Positions 1 to 11,898 of a stretch of DNA of 64,000 nucleotides are shown here, one piece after another. Source of the stretch: Paramecium tetraurelia (taxonomy: Eukaryota > Ciliophora > Oligohymenophorea > Peniculida > Parameciidae); contig NW_001799009.1 of assembly GCF_000165425.1 (NCBI RefSeq), forward strand, positions 3,005-67,004, read 5' to 3'. Both the position numbers and the translations under genes were made by a program. The notes beneath the pieces were generated by a model. The model was given only the letters and a program-made list of their open reading frames with translations, did not search any database and was not told the DNA's origin. The stretch's first letter is position 1, and every line of letters begins with the position of its first letter.

Positions 1-1857
1 CTATTAGTTGGAGTAGATGCTAATTTGCTAGGTTAGGAAAAGGTTGACACATTCTCAGGAATACGAATTTGTCTTGTTGAGTTTGATGATCTGGCCATCA
101 CATTGGCTTCTGACCCTTCAGTTCTTATAGGTTATTCTTCAAACTAATCCTAAATCTGTTTCCTATGTGAATTCTGAATAGCAATTCTATGCAAGTCAAT
201 GTGCTTCTCTGATTCTGTTTTTTGTAATTATGTTGTCGGGATATCTAATCATCATTTTGAATAAATTACCAGATATATCCCTGGATCCTAATCTGTTTCA
301 TTTACAACTGTATTAACTAAATTTGGAAGCACCAACTACAGAAGGAGCTTTCATTTCGATTTTGGCAAATGAATTATTGGACACACATGAGATTGATTCA
401 ATTGAATTTAAATTTCCTGTAAAGGCTGGTTATCTCTATTCTAAATTCAGATCGATAGATCCCATTCTGACATTATTCTTGTAAAACTAATTATAATCAT
501 TCAAATTTTGTTAATAATTCTCTTATTTAACTTATTGTTCTTTTGCCAATTCCTTAAAATATGGATGTCTCAAACACTGTAATAATTTTTTAAATTTTAC
601 TTCACTTGAATTCAATCTGTCTTGGGGCTTTTTCAACAACATAGCTCTTATTAAATCTTAAAGTTGTATTGGCGCAGATTTAAATAAAGAATCTTCAAAA
701 TCGATGAAACAATCTTTGTTGGCCTTCAAGATGGCTTTTTAATCTTTACCTGAAAATGGTTAATCACCAGTCTAAAATAAATAAATAATTTACAATTAGT
801 AAGTACAAGATGATTCCAGCACTAAAAACATCACATTTTTCATCATAGATTTAATGTCCATCGATATATTCCAAGATTTCTGGAGCAACAAACCCAGGAG
901 TACCACATCTTTTAAATAAAATATTATTATCCTGTAATAATGCTGCCAATCCAAAATCTGCTAATACAATATCGTGATTGTTTTCATAAGATTTCAGTAG
1001 TAGATTTTCAGGTTTAAGATCTCTGTGAGCTATATTGAATTGATGCATGTGATTCAGTGCTGATAATAGGTTAAAGGCTAGTCTCTACAAGGTTTCAGCA
1101 GGTAAAAATCCTAAATAATTTTGATGTAACAATATACCTGTTTCTCTCACTCTTTAAAGTAGTTCACCTCCGGCCACAATATCAACTACGAAATAAACAG
1201 AGTTAGCTGTTTCATGTACTTCATGTAATCTTACAATATTTGAGTGGTTTAATCTTCTCATTACTTTCATTTCATTCAAGAGGCTTTCAATACCTTTGTG
1301 CTATTGCATCATAAAAGACTTGCTAAATGCCTTGACAGCATATTAAATATTGCTATCTTTTCTGGTGGCAAGATAAACTTTTGCAAAACTCCCCTTTCCA
1401 ATTAATTTAGAAACCATATAAGCCTCATGAAAATTCTCTAATAAACAAGCTTTTCTGAGGTGGATTTTCCATTGATCATAACAAGACTTGTCAGATAGAA
1501 AAATCTCTAAGGTTTTTGTTTGGTATTATAATCTGAACCCATACTACTGCTCATCAGAATTTAATTGCACTAGATGATCAGCTCCTGGTTCTATGTAAGT
1601 CAAATGAGTCGTAATGAGAGGTGCACATTTCAATTTGTCTAAAGTGACTTTATAAATGTATTCTAATCCAAGTACAATCAAGACTTATTTGACACTAACT
1701 TTTCCTGCAGTCAAAAATTCTTATTCAACTAAAAATGTTTAGGACTTAATATTCAATGAAATAAGTTACATCCAATACAGACTTATCACATGTTTACCAA
1801 AATTTATTCCTGGTTTTTCCAAAATCAAAGATAGAAATTACTTTTTATTCAGTCATT
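1..1857 (-). CDS. PH-like domain protein kinase (3' end cut by window)
   Basis: Serine/threonine kinase read on the minus strand with TAA/TAG as Gln. The first ~110 residues look like a PH-type fold (EYIYKVTLDKLK, then QWKIHLRKACLLE just before the kinase). The catalytic domain follows: glycine loop GKGSFAKVYLA, ATP lysine in YAVKAF, catalytic loop HRDLKPEN, DFG in LADFGLAALL, activation segment GTPGFVAPEI, and a C-lobe ending HPYFKELA. All catalytic residues are present. Two introns are clear: 1111-1137 (27 nt) and 772-793 (22 nt), both GTA...TAG. A low-complexity tail (RSSNSTRQIRIPENVS) runs off position 1. The subfamily looks CAMK-like, by inference. The exact start (1857 or 1771) is uncertain, because the first 80 bases need a splice I could not settle. 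Confidence 0.85.
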
Positions 1858-2997
1858 AATCTATACTACTGACACAAAAATAATAATTTATTAAATAAGT
1901 TTTAATTCTCAACATCTTTGAAACATTTCATTTTTATCAAATTTATTTATTTACAGAATCTTAACTAAGAATTATCATCCATTAATTAATTAAACACTTG
2001 CTTTCTAGTTTATCATTTATTTATATGTCCTTCTCCATTATGACTTGATCATGAATTAAATCAAACATAATTCTGCTCTATTATAGTCAAGCTATATATA
2101 TGTAGAACTAAGCAATGAAATATACAAAAATTTGAATAGTAATTATGTATATATTAACTGCTAAATTCTGATCTTTGGTTAACTCAATATTTTATATTTG
2201 TCAATAGGATTTGAAAATATTAGGTATATTTTGTATAAAGAAGTAAGATTTTTAATTATTTATTCAAAAATTATAAAACCAAAATAAAATTTAGATGACC
2301 CTAAAATTCTATATCTTAATAAAACCAAGATAAAATCTTTTAGTTATCATAAATTTTATCATAGTACAATTCTAATTTCTCAAGATGTTTTGCAGGTTCT
2401 TTGTATTTACAAACACCTTGATTTCATTATACTCTTTCCATAAATTGTGCTTGATTCTCCTAATGCACTTTTCTCCTTCTCTTCTGAGATTTTGAAACTT
2501 AAATCAATCATAATTTTTAAATGTATATTTCCTCAATTTAATTTTACATTGCTTCTGAGTTCTTAGTTATTCAATCTTTCATTTATCAATATTGACTTAT
2601 GAAAGATATTGGTATTAGAGAGAGAATCAATAATTAATTCCCTTTTATAAATTTTTATAATCTAATCTAAATTTTCTTTACAAAAACAAACCTAATAACC
2701 TCCTTAATTACTCTACTTAATTAACCGAGCTTAAAATCAAAAGAAACTGCGAAGTCTATAAGATTATAAAATTATCCGTTTGAAAAAATACTATCTGTTA
2801 TTTGGGTTTCTTATAAATATTAACAATTCAATGTATATATATATAAAATTACATCAATCAAAATTGCAAATATTTCCCATTATATAATTATCCATTAAAC
2901 ATAACTTGACTTGATATTTGATACAAATTTAACACAATTTGGAATCTAACATATAATTTTTGAGGATTGAATAGAAACATTTTTAAATTTTTATATA
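1858..2997. other. AT-rich intergenic region
   Basis: No convincing gene. One minus-strand stretch (about 2344-2490) reads plausibly (GVCKYKEPAKHLEKLELYY), but an in-frame TGA interrupts it and no clean intron removes that stop. It could be a decayed gene or chance. The remainder is poly-A/T with scattered stops on both strands. Confidence 0.4.
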
Positions 2998-3668
2998 TCA
3001 TCGTTTTATATCATCATTAGCAATCTTAGATTAAATTGATTTCTTTCCAGCAACTAAACTATTTTGCTTTTAAGGATCGAATTTCTAATGATGAGATCGG
3101 CATTAACTCGCAGATCTAGATTTGATGAGATCAGACATTTTTTTAAATATTTATTTCATTTTCTTCTAATCTGAATCTGACATAATCACTTTATTGTCAT
3201 CGATAAACTATTAATATAGTCTGTGCTCTTTATTAGTCCAATGACCTAAAGAATAAAAGTCTAAGATGTACCTTTCTTAAAATTTTTGCTTTTTTTAGAT
3301 TTTTTCTTTTTCTTTTTGTTCAAAATTATTATAGTTTCTGGCTTTTTGGAAAGGGGAGATTATTGATTGTCAACAATAGAGGGCGTATCGATTTGTTCAT
3401 TTTATAAGGATCCGTGTAAGGTTTCGGAGCACTTTTCGGTAATTGATGTCTTTTTGATTATGTTTTGCTGGTAGTGAATCTAAGGCTATTGAAAGCAGTT
3501 GTTTATTCTGTGAAATTCAGAGAAATAGCTGGGGGTGATGTTTACATATTGATAATACGGGTTAAACCATGGAAATGAATATGAAGGTTGACAAAAGTTG
3601 AAAGAACCTAAGGAATGACAGTATTTTGTACTTTATGAGTCCTAAGGAATATAAGCAAAAGGTAACAT
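2998..3668 (-). CDS. Single-SANT (Myb, SHAQKYF-like) protein
   Basis: About 214 residues. The N-terminal half is rich in Pro, Ser, Tyr and Asn. A lysine run (NKKKKKKSKK) precedes one SANT/Myb repeat: GHWTNKEHRLYQQFI, a short spacer, then SASQCRSHHQKF, which parallels the TPTQVRSHAQKYF third helix of plant and protist one-repeat Myb proteins. This predicts a nuclear DNA-binding protein. One 26-nt intron (3246-3271, GTACAT...TTTAG) lies just before the Gly-His-Trp that opens the repeat. The start ATG at 3668 is the first in a frame open for the whole length, and the TGA is at 2998-3000. The targets are unknown. A second SANT gene lies at 48487-49709 but is not closely similar. Confidence 0.8.
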
Positions 3669-4745
3669 TTTGAAGATGTTGAGTTGTAAATAAAAAATAA
3701 TTATTGTCTTTAAGGATTCATCATCAGGTTTAATTTAGGATCTACATTATATTAATGATAAATAGTGCGAAAAAGAGTATTAATTTAGGAATTCACAATG
3801 ATAACAATAATATACATTATTATTGATATAGTATTTTACAATCATCCTCCTTCTACTCATTGTATCTTTCTTAACAATTTCTGTTCAAGTATTCAATCAT
3901 ATTTGAAAGTACAGACGTTGTTCAATTTTAATCATTTTTAAACATGCCATCTCATTACAAGGATTTGAAACTATCTATATTCTATAAAAATTTCTTATTG
4001 TTTTTTATATTTAATTGAATATTTTTATCTACTATTTTTTTTTTAATTGAATTTATTATTGGTTTTTCAATTAATTAGTTTGTTTACTTAATTGATGAAT
4101 GAATAGCCTTTAGAATTTTTAATAAATTTAGTTAATTTTATTTTGTTTGTCTTACACATTTTTCTTGTAGACTACTTTTCCACGTTATCATTATTCTTTA
4201 AATCAAAATATATTTTGAAAATCGTTCGAGATATGCTAGGCCTAATAAAAGAAATATTTGAATCTAATTAATATTATAATGCTTTATGATACATTAAAAT
4301 TTATCTTGATACACAATATGATTTTATTTATTGCAGAAAAATGATATATAATTCAAAATCAATTCATTCATGAAAATATATTTAAATGTTATTAAAACCG
4401 TTCATATTACGAAATTGTACCTAACTAATTAACTTATATACGAAAAGCATTTATTAAAACAGAATATAAGTACATAAAAGCATATATGTAATTAAAGAAT
4501 AAATTTTTGTCACGTGTTATTGTAACTATTAAACCATTTTAATTGAGTTGAATATATTGCTATTCTAACTCATAATGAAAAAGATCAATTTCATATTTAC
4601 AAACCTAACCTTATTTCAATTCCGAGATTGATTTGGATAAATTAATTAATATTTTTTTTGAGGAATAAAGTTTTAACTAAATTTAACTACTTAGATATAA
4701 AATTAATATAAATTGTATATTTTTATCTGCTTATATGATAATATC
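3669..4745. other. AT-rich intergenic region
   Basis: About 1.1 kb between the start of the SANT gene and the stop of the vWA gene. It is very AT-rich, with no reading frame I would defend on either strand, and presumably holds the SANT gene promoter and the vWA gene 3' end. Confidence 0.5.
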
Positions 4746-7700
4746 TCATACTATGATTTATCTCGTTTAGTTTCTCCAAGCCTCTCCTATTTATGAAGGT
4801 TCCATCTAATCTTACAATTTTCCAAATGAGCAGTTTTTATTAAAGAAATCGGTAATATTAATCATTGTCTTTTATTATTTATCAAGACAGCAAGCAATTA
4901 AATCTATTTTCATTCTCTAAGCTTGTGGTAAATTTGCAAACTGGTTTAATGCCTAGGTTGGATATGAATCTCCTCCGTCTGTATAAAAGAATATGACATG
5001 TCTAAATTTATTTAAATATGTTACTTATTGAATTATTCGAAGTTTTTTACAGCCGCAATTTTTTGATAAGCTAATTAGAAGGCGCTTTAAAAACTAGTAC
5101 CTCCTCCATTGCATACAACTGCGTTTTTTATGGTTTGCATATTTATAGTTTGAGAGTCTACAACACATCTTGCATTATCATTGAAGATAATGATTGTCAC
5201 TCTGATATTCTGATTATCTTTTGCAGATGATAAAGATGAGATTAATCCATTTTAGGCTTGATTAAATCTATCTCCTGACATAGAACCAGAATCATCTAAT
5301 AAGATGATATAATGAAAAGATGGTTATTAGGCTGCCTAAATTTCAACTTAATTTTCCACAAACTTAAATTCTTTCCCTTCCCTGCTAAATCTATATTGGC
5401 AAAATTCTTTGCCATTATTTTTCCAAAATGTAGTAAATTTCTCTTTAGTTTGTTCATTAATATTGTCATCAAAAGCCCAATCTTAGTAAATTTCTTTTAG
5501 TTAGCTCATGTTATTTGTTGACTCTTAATTAAATTCCTTAACTAGATAGTGCTATTTTATCTCTTCACATTAATACAAGGAAGGCATATTATTAATAAGA
5601 ATGCCAGCCATAACTCTTAAAAGATGACCATTCCTACAACGATGACTATGACCATCCACATTATCTTAATCACATTTTCTCTTGCAAGTTGGACAACATT
5701 ATCTACATCCAATCAAATTCGATCTTATTTTTTGAATCTACAACTCAAATAACTCAATTTCAATTCTCAGATTCTAAATGCTTTTAATTTATTCTTGAAT
5801 TGTATTGATGAATCCTGAGATGAAATCTGATAGAAGGTAAATTTTTTGATATTTTTGATCTGATAATTCTTTACTGATTTTACAGGTATCATCTGGATTT
5901 GAAAAAATGTTCTTAAACTTATCTTGTATATTATTCAATTATCCTTGAGCTAAAGTGCCTCTCAAATATCCCATCATTATTTGATATAACATCTTTGGTG
6001 CATCCTCTGGGTTATCTAATTAGATGAAAAATTCAATTGCCTAAGAATTTATTGTGACTTTTTCTGATAGGTTTTGTAACTTCTAATGCAATAGGTTTAA
6101 ATAGCTCATCTAGGTTTCCTGTAATTTCTAATTATATTATTTTGCAAATTGCTCTCTTATTTTATTTGTTCTTTCATTTACTTCATTCGCAATTAAATTT
6201 ACAGGATTGTTTATGTAATGTAAAGTTTAATCAAAACTATATTATTTCTGGTTTTTATTAAATAATTTGTTGTCAAGTTCATCAATTAAAGAACAACTTT
6301 ACATTTTAGGATCTTTTACAGATTAATTCAATTCTTAGCGAGCATCTATTTAAAATTTAACTGAATTTTGCCTAATTGATTAATTAATAATTTCATTAGC
6401 AATGATTTTTAGTTTAAAAATGATTACTAGCTTGAATCTTTTTTTATATCAACCAAATACTTATCAAATATCTCTTTTTCAATACACTTAGGTTTTATTC
6501 TTATTTTTTGTATTCTAAATATTTTTAATAACATTAAATCCTCCAAATTACAAATATTGCAAAGTTATACAATAATCCTTATCCAATATCTCCTAAAATG
6601 GCTCCATATTTAAAAAAGCATTAATTTAATTCATCAATCTTAATTTCTAGATTATCCATGATAATTTGGATAGAGGTTGCATCCAGTGTATGTTTGTTCA
6701 TATATTCTTAGAACACTATATCGTAGATCTAAGCATAAATATTTTTCCACTCACTCTTAAAATTCACTATCTCATAGAAAAATCCATAATCTAAATCATT
6801 ATTACAATAGTTCTTGAATTTACTATTGCTAACTTTTTCATTGAAAATAATTTTTTCTGAATGATAAAAATTTGATTCTCCTTGAATTCCTTAATATACT
6901 TTTTATATTCATATAGTTTAATAACTTGTTTTTGGGGACTCAAGTTTAATCCAACTAAAAAATTGAATTCGTGAGAAACATTTAAATGGTTTTCATAGTA
7001 GGAATTATCCTGATAAGCTAAATAGTCCAATAAAGTTTTTTCTTTTTTTACAAGAACTAAATTTTCAACCTCATCCAATTTTTGAGTATCAAAGCTATAG
7101 CCAAAAATTTTAAAAAACTGCTAAAATTATAAAATTGCTTGTGTTTTGTCTTTGTTCTCACAAAATTTTAATAAATCCTTATTTTCTTTAGTGTTAAGGA
7201 ATTTATCTAAATCTGTTTTTGAGATGTATTCTAATTCCACATCTAAATTAGTAATTTTGCTATATTAGGAAATCGAAATATTATTGGTGAAATTCTTTAT
7301 TTGAAGATTGATATCTTTAAATTATTCAGAGTATATTTTTTTTTATGTGTCTTACAATGGTTTTTGATTTATTTCCTATTTAGCTGTTTTATCAGTAAAT
7401 ACTAAGTCAAACACATTCTCTTAAACCAAATTCTTAGATGTTATTTCAAAGTATTAATCAAAATCATCTTCTTTAGAAGGCTCCTTTTTAACCAGATTAT
7501 TTAAAAACTACTCTTTAGACTCCTAATTTCCTGATTTATGAATATATTTTTTGGTTTTATTTTAAATTTTTAGTAATTCTATATTACAATTCTTATTAAA
7601 TTATACTTCTTATTTTTCTTTCAGATTAATTTCATTTTCACTCCAAAATTCATCAAATTTTTCTTTAAACTTATCGACATCTTCTTAATTCGTTGTTTAT

Positions 7701-7984
7701 ATATATTAGTCTAATCTTAAATACACTAAGAAATTATCTTACTTTTAAAATTAAATCTGATGGTTCGGATTATTTTCTTAAATTAAGGCCAAATACTGTG
7801 GGAATTTCTCATCTAAGTGTTTGATTACAATCTCCTTATCATCATTATTCTGCTTATCATAAAATTAGTTTATGATCTCTTTTGATTCCATTAGATTGAT
7901 ATGATTAGTATTTATTTTCTAAATCACTTCTTCTAATTATTTAATTGTATTGCTTTATGTTCTAAGCTCATTGGTTTATTACAT
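4746..7984 (-). CDS. Large protein with C-terminal vWA domain
   Basis: About 1,070 residues. The N-terminal two thirds is Lys/Glu/Asn-rich and partly coiled coil, without a recognised domain. Near residue 750 is a Cys/His-rich segment (CRQCCPTCKRKCD...HRCRNGHLLRVMAG) that could bind zinc. The C-terminus is a von Willebrand A domain: MIDAS LLDDSGSMSGDR, a central GGGTSFQSAF (second MIDAS Thr) and FYTDGGDSYPT. A 23-nt intron (GTAACA...TTTAG, near 5005-5030) sits inside the vWA domain, and removing it joins the FFYTDGG strand. vWA domains bind protein ligands through a metal ion, so a scaffold or ubiquitin-related role is possible but is inference. The start ATG at 7984 follows an upstream in-frame TGA. 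The Cys-rich plus vWA pairing recalls large ciliate proteins of unknown function. Confidence 0.8.
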
Positions 7985-9037
7985 AGGGTATTTTTAATCT
8001 AGTATCTCGAATTTAATATTGCTTTTGCTTTTATCTGTAAATAGTTTTTAAATTATATATTATACAATAATCAATAATCAAGGGACTTAATAGAAATATT
8101 TCTATCAAAGTATAATTAGAGGACTGTAGTAGAATGAATTTAATCTAGAAGAATGAAGAAAGAATAGTGATGCTTTATTTGGATTATAGTACATCACTCC
8201 TTAACAAATGTTCTATGAATCATTATTAACTAGGATTATCACTTAGTATGAATAATTACTGCCTCAGCATAGAAGACTAGACCAAGTTATTTATAATTTG
8301 ATTTATATTAAATTTAGAAATAGATGAAAATGAATTATTTTGATGTTAATGTAGTTATAAGTTTTAACCCTATTATTATCAGATGCAGATGATGTTTGAT
8401 TTACTGGAGTGAGATCAGAATATTCAATTTATTATAGATAATTGGTCGAAATTTTAATTAAAGTTATAATACTTATAAAATCGATTACAATTTAATAATA
8501 GAAAAGAGGAGATGAAATAGAATTTTTGTATAAAGATATATAAAATATATACTTTTAATCTCAATAATTGAGTTGATTTAATTACTTTAATGAATATTAT
8601 GCTTGAATGGAATTGTATTTTGTTATTTAGAGATATAATCTGTTCCTTAATTTAAATGGATATTACTAATCTAAATGATTTTAATTAGATTTGCATTCAT
8701 TATTCTGATTGAGTCTCTCTTTAATTATATAAATTAAATTAACTGTTAATCTAATTTATTGATTATTAAAGAAGTAGATAAATTATTACAATAACAATGC
8801 GATTAGATTAAAATGAAATATCGATATGAGATGCCGTCTATTCAGAAGGAGACACTTTATAATATTTTTTAAATCTTCTATCACAATAGTATTTATTAGT
8901 GCATTTAAATAATTGTTATTTTGTCATAATATAAATAAATACACGTCATAATTAAATCAGGTACGTACGAATATTACAACAATATTGTGCCTTTGTATAC
9001 CTGAGATATTGTATTTAAAATACATATATAATAAATA
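7985..9037. other. AT-rich intergenic region with one weak short frame
   Basis: About 1 kb between divergent genes. A 56-codon plus-strand frame at 8134-8301 begins MNLIQKNEERIVMLYLD and ends at TGA. It has no recognisable family and could be chance or a relic. Nothing else is supportable. Confidence 0.35.
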
Positions 9038-10296
9038 ATGAACTCAAGAAACACACACCTTACAGAATATACAATCAAAGAAATCATCTCTGAGAAATTC
9101 ACTTCTTGGAAATAGATCAACCCTTCACAAATCAGCATCTCTAGATTGACAGGGTTGACAAATATCACCTACAAAGCCCAGGCTATGATTGACACTACAC
9201 CTTAAACAATATTGTTTAGAGAGTAATGAGTGTTATCATTTAAAATTAGATTTGGTAATGCGGAAGGCTTCGTGGATTCACAATAAGAAAGAATAATTTT
9301 TAAATCAATATCTGATATGGATCTTGGACCTTAGTAATTGGAATGTGGTGACAGGTGGAGAATGGAAGAATATGTTAAGGATGGAGTACATCCAAACAAT
9401 TAAAAGATGGCTGATGCTAATTTTTAATTTAAGTCTATGGCAGTTTTATAGAAATTCCATTAGATGGAGATTCCGATATCAAATGATGGTTCATCATTGA
9501 TTTTAAAGAAGACAATCTCTGAGGAAATGAAAGAAAATGTTATTAAGAAGATTGAAAAACGACATTTGTATACAGATGTAGAACTTAAATAGTTGGAATG
9601 CTTGGAAAGATTTATAACTAATGAAGAAGAGTTTAATTATTTAAACGAAATGACACAGAAAGAGAATCACGAAGAGGTATTTTTATTAACAATAATTTTT
9701 AGTTAAAGTTCTGCCATAATGATCTGAATCAATTAAACATTTTTAACACATCTAACAAGGATAAGGAAATCATCTTCATAGATTATGAATATTGTTCATA
9801 TAATTATCCCTCTTATGATATTGCCAATTTCCTAAATGAATCTGCAATCAATTACTAACATGAAGAAGCCCCTTACTATGTTCTTGAGGAGGACAATTTC
9901 AATAGTGCTCCCATTTAGGCACATTTCCTTGCATTAAGTTATATACTCAATAAGGAATGCACTTAAATGGAAATAGATTAGATCTATAAGTTGATCAATG
10001 AATAAACCAATAAAAATAAGGATGAATTAAAAACCTTTATTGGATTAGTTAAATAAATTCTTGAATAAAGATTAAGCGAATAGGAAATTGTGGATTTATT
10101 CAAAGCAATCTCTTATTTGAAAAGGAGAATAAGAAGATTTTAAATAATATCCAATTTGAATTGGGTCTGGTGGAGCATTCTTTTGGCTTATGAAAAGAAT
10201 TCTCTTAGTTTTGAATATATCGATTATGGTTTTTTGAGATTCAAAATGCTTGAGAAACTCTTGGAATTAGAAAAAGCAAGAAAAAGTACTAATTGA
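9038..10296 (+). CDS. Choline/ethanolamine kinase
   Basis: About 400 residues, a normal length for the family. It phosphorylates choline or ethanolamine with ATP, the first step of the Kennedy pathway to phosphatidylcholine or phosphatidylethanolamine, in the cytosol. Seen directly: N-terminal TILFREFGNAEGFVDSQQE (ATP-binding strand region), catalytic loop FCHNDLNQLNIF (His-Asn-Asp, with Asn four residues on), metal-binding segment FIDYEYCSYNYPSYDIANF, and a C-terminal NLNWVWWSILLA matching the conserved Trp-rich helix. Two short introns were resolved, 9223-9249 (27 nt) and 9677-9702 (26 nt), both GTA...TAG. Choline and ethanolamine preference cannot be told apart by eye. The start at 9038 opens the frame and the TGA is at 10294. 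Confidence 0.93.
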
Positions 10297-10546
10297 TTTT
10301 TAATTTTTGTAAATATTTGTTTTGTAGAGTCTTATTTATAAATTTTATTCAATAGTATTATATAAAATGTAATCAATAGAGAAAGAAGAAGTAAAATTAT
10401 AAATTTCTAAATGAGATTCCTTACTTTAAATTTTGTTAGAAACTGGGTGGTGTTAAAATGAAAGATATTTACATTTCACCCACTAAGGCTGCAACATTTC
10501 TCCATTTAATAAATAACGTAAGTGTCTCATTTGATTATCAATAGAA

Positions 10547-11797
10547 ATGCCCAAAATAAACAGCAATTCAATTCGCATAAAGGAGGATTTGCAAATGGGA
10601 CACGACAATCAAAATGGATGGCCCTAGTACATGTCGTATTTTGAAACCAAAAGATAACAAGGAGGTAATGCCAGTATATAACTACTTTAGAAAAGGATTA
10701 ATGGATGGTAGAATATTGGCTTGGAGATGTATTATGACAATAAGACAACTATTGCTGATAAAAATTAATTGGAGTTAGATTTAGATAACGACGCAATTTA
10801 AAAATAAATTGAAAAGAATGAAATGAAACTAAAGAATGATTTTAAAAACAAAATTGCTCATTTGTAATAGTTCTACAAAGATCTTAATCAGAAGTATTGT
10901 TTTAAGTCAAGCGATCCTGATTTCAAAAACAAAATTAGTAAAGCCAAACTCGATTTACTAAATAGTAGGAGTTAATCAATCAAATATTTCAAAACCAAAG
11001 GAATGAAGTACATAGAAATTTATAATGAATCAAATAAAAAGAGTACTAATAATAATACAACTGAGGGTCTACTCAAACGAATGCGTGTATTCAATTAACT
11101 AAAAACAGATTAATATAGAGTAAAGGAGAAATCGATGGCAGATATTTATAAATAAAAGAAAGAAAATCAAAGTCCAACTCACAAAGAACTGCAACATGAT
11201 ATTAACATCTATGATAATATGGAATTATAGAGTGAATAGATGCTGAAGATCATTGACCAAAGCAATGAGTTTTCAATGAAACTTAGAAGGAATGACTTGA
11301 AACCAGTAGTATCATAAAAGGCTTTAGTGTTTGCTGATGATTTTAATCGAGCCAAATATTTATTCAATTTGACTAAACAGAATCAGATATAAAAGATGTT
11401 TGAAATACCTGAAGTGCCATAACTCGTGATTCCTTAGAGTAGTCAATCAATACGATTGAAAAAGAATCTATCATCTCCAACTAGTTTGGATGAGTAATTC
11501 GATAATTGTCTAACTTAATATGCTCGTGAAGTTCTGGAATATTAACAAGAATTTTAAGAAAAAGAGATCTCAACTGATAATATTGAGAAACTGCTGCAAG
11601 GGAAAGAGATTTTGAGATGCAGTCAAATGAGAAAGGTATCTAGGACATATCATTCTCCTCAGCCTAGTGTTCGATTAGATTCTAGTCGACAGTTGAGACA
11701 ATAGCAGTTATCTTCTAGAGATAGGGAATCTACAAAAGCTGGGAATTCCATTCATCAAAAATCAAGAACATATGCTGTTAGTCCGTTTTGTAAATGA
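10547..11797 (+). CDS. Hypothetical basic, partly coiled-coil protein
   Basis: A single intron-less frame of 416 residues. It opens MPKINSNSIRIKEDLQMGHD and continues with Lys/Glu/Gln-rich helical segments (LELDLDNDAIQKQIEKNE). The Ser/Arg/Gln-rich tail (SSRDRESTKAGNSIHQKSR) ends VSPFCK and TGA. There is no signal peptide, membrane segment or known domain. It sits 250 bp after the choline kinase and 101 bp before the next gene, all on the same strand, though ciliate genes are normally transcribed singly. The unbroken frame and coding-like composition support a real gene; the function is unknown. Confidence 0.75.
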
Positions 11798-11898
11798 TTT
11801 TATTATTTTTATATATTCACTTATGGAGCAATACTAATTATTTTAATGATTATTTAGCAATATCTACTTTTGCTTGACGGTACTTATGAAATAATATA

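Noticed and set aside
2344-2520. Minus-strand coding-like stretch with a CKYKEPAKH motif
   Set aside because: In-frame TGA and no intron to remove it; too short to assign to a family, so only mentioned under the intergenic region.
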